Positions 6,306 to 7,039 of a DNA stretch of 7,039 bases are shown piece after piece (positions within the stretch are counted from its first letter, which is position 1; the number at the start of each line of letters is the position of its first letter). The translations under genes and the position numbers were made by a program. Where the stretch lies: assembly GCA_964515175.1 (NCBI GenBank), contig CAZEUR010000052.1:1-7039 (forward strand), written 5' to 3'. Source of the stretch: CAIWGV01 sp964515175 (GTDB taxonomy: Bacteria; Pseudomonadota; Alphaproteobacteria; UBA7879; UBA5542). A model generated the notes under the pieces. It was not told the DNA's origin. It did not search any database and saw only the letters and a program-made list of their open reading frames with translations.

Positions 6306-7039
6306 TTAATCTTTAAATTTATCTAAAATACTTTTCACAACTTGATCTAATTTAATACTTTTAGAGGCCTTTATCATTATAGCATCATTTGGATGGAGAT
6401 CTTTCAAAATATTTTGAATTAAATCTTCCATTACATCGCAATGAAGAGAGTTTATTTTAGAATGCAAAGCCTTCATCTCTGTTCCAAAGGTATAAGTTTT
6501 GTCAAAGTTACCTTTTAAAACAGGCTCTTCTAGCTGTTGGTGAAACTTAAGAGAATCTGGGCCCAGTTCCCGCATGTCACCCAGCACGATAATTTTACGG
6601 CCAAGGGTTGGGCGTTCTACGAAAGATTGAAGGGCTGCTTTCATGGAGAGAGGGTTGGCATTGTAGCTTTCATCTACGAGAACAATATTGTTTTTGAGAT
6701 GGTAACTTTTCCCCCGGCGGTCGGAGGCTTCAAAAGAGCTTAAAGATATGGCAGCCTGTTGCAGGTTAGCACCTAAGGCTTTTACGGTAGCCAGAACTGT
6801 GAGACTGTTGAGAGCGAAATGCTTGCCATAAGTTTGGAGAGTATAGGAGACTTTCTCCCCTAAGATCTCGGCGGTAATTTCTATCAAGGTTTCCTTTGGT
6901 CTATAGCTTAAAAGACGCACCTTGCAATGAGGTTTTTCTCCAAAAAGCAGGATGGTCTGGATTTTTTGCTTTTCAGCCAAATGGACGAGAAGATCTGTTT
7001 GAGGAATGTCTCCATTAATAAGCGCTATTCCCTTTTTAT
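6306..7039 (-). CDS. murF: UDP-N-acetylmuramoyl-tripeptide--D-alanyl-D-alanine ligase MurF, 3' part (runs off the right edge)
   Basis: Cytoplasmic ATP-dependent ligase that adds the D-Ala-D-Ala dipeptide, completing UDP-MurNAc-pentapeptide. The frame stays open to the window edge, giving 243 C-terminal residues; the N-terminal substrate domain and P-loop are outside. A TTG at 6980 could be mistaken for a start, but the 19 codons before it read GIALINGDIPQTDLLVHL, the expected MurF continuation, so it is internal. Visible motifs, counted from the first complete codon, are GKHFALN at 71-77, RRG at 107-109, DESYNANP at 122-129 (the MurF hallmark), GDMRELG at 153-159, His166, and KASKSIKLDQVV at 223-234, where most family members have K-G-S. 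The first Asn of the usual H-N-x-x-N pair is Phe74. The last 120 coding bases are strongly AT-rich and encode a Lys/Ile/Asp-rich tail. The TAA is followed by mraY after ten bases. Confidence 0.96.
   Translation of the reverse strand, partial: KKGIALINGDIPQTDLLVHLAEKQKIQTILLFGEKPHCKVRLLSYRPKETLIEITAEILGEKVSYTLQTYGKHFALNSLTVLATVKALGANLQQAAISLSSFEASDRRGKSYHLKNNIVLVDESYNANPLSMKAALQSFVERPTLGRKIIVLGDMRELGPDSLKFHQQLEEPVLKGNFDKTYTFGTEMKALHSKINSLHCDVMEDLIQNILKDLHPNDAIMIKASKSIKLDQVVKSILDKFKD

Noticed and set aside
6978..6980. TTG at 6980 as the start of a 224-residue protein
   Set aside because: The same frame remains open to the window edge, and the upstream residues are recognisable MurF sequence, so this Leu codon is internal.

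Overview
The window is a compact, single-strand segment of a bacterial dcw (division and cell wall) cluster. All genes lie on the minus strand. In transcription order, from right to left, they are: murF (3' part, running off the right edge), mraY, murD, ftsW, murG, murC and murB (5' part, running off the left edge). Every product is recognisable from family motifs. There is no RNA gene, mobile element, CRISPR array or non-coding stretch longer than about 10 bases, so no gap needs describing.

Organism: the order murF-mraY-murD-ftsW-murG-murC-murB is the usual alphaproteobacterial arrangement. Several sequence details agree with this. FtsW starts with a WWWTVDRW block, MurD has AWDD and a SPGIPHTFPEPH stretch, MurF has a G-K-H-F-x-x-N segment instead of H-N-x-x-N, and MurB follows MurC directly. 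Base composition is moderate to low (roughly mid-40s % GC by eye, with local extremes). That would fit a lower-GC alphaproteobacterium, for example a host-associated lineage such as Holosporales. This placement is inference; no species is identified.

How the genes work together: MurB reduces UDP-GlcNAc-enolpyruvate to UDP-MurNAc. MurC, MurD and MurF are ATP-dependent ligases that add L-Ala, D-Glu and D-Ala-D-Ala respectively; MurE, which adds the third residue, is presumably just beyond the right edge. MraY transfers phospho-MurNAc-pentapeptide to undecaprenyl phosphate to give lipid I, and MurG adds GlcNAc to give lipid II. FtsW polymerises lipid II at the septum with its partner class B PBP. 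The window therefore encodes most of the path from UDP-MurNAc formation to septal glycan polymerisation.

All six gene junctions lie between a 4-base overlap and a 10-base gap, so one polycistronic mRNA with translational coupling is likely. Three reading frames needed correction. murD starts at 5207, not 5291. murG most likely starts at 2708, not 2729. murF continues in frame to the window edge rather than starting at the internal TTG at 6980.

I found no undescribed system here. The points worth a second look are small: substitutions in Mur ligase motifs, a sharp AT-rich trough at the 3' end of murF containing a TATAAT hexamer, and in-frame slippery-type homopolymer heptamers in murG and murB.
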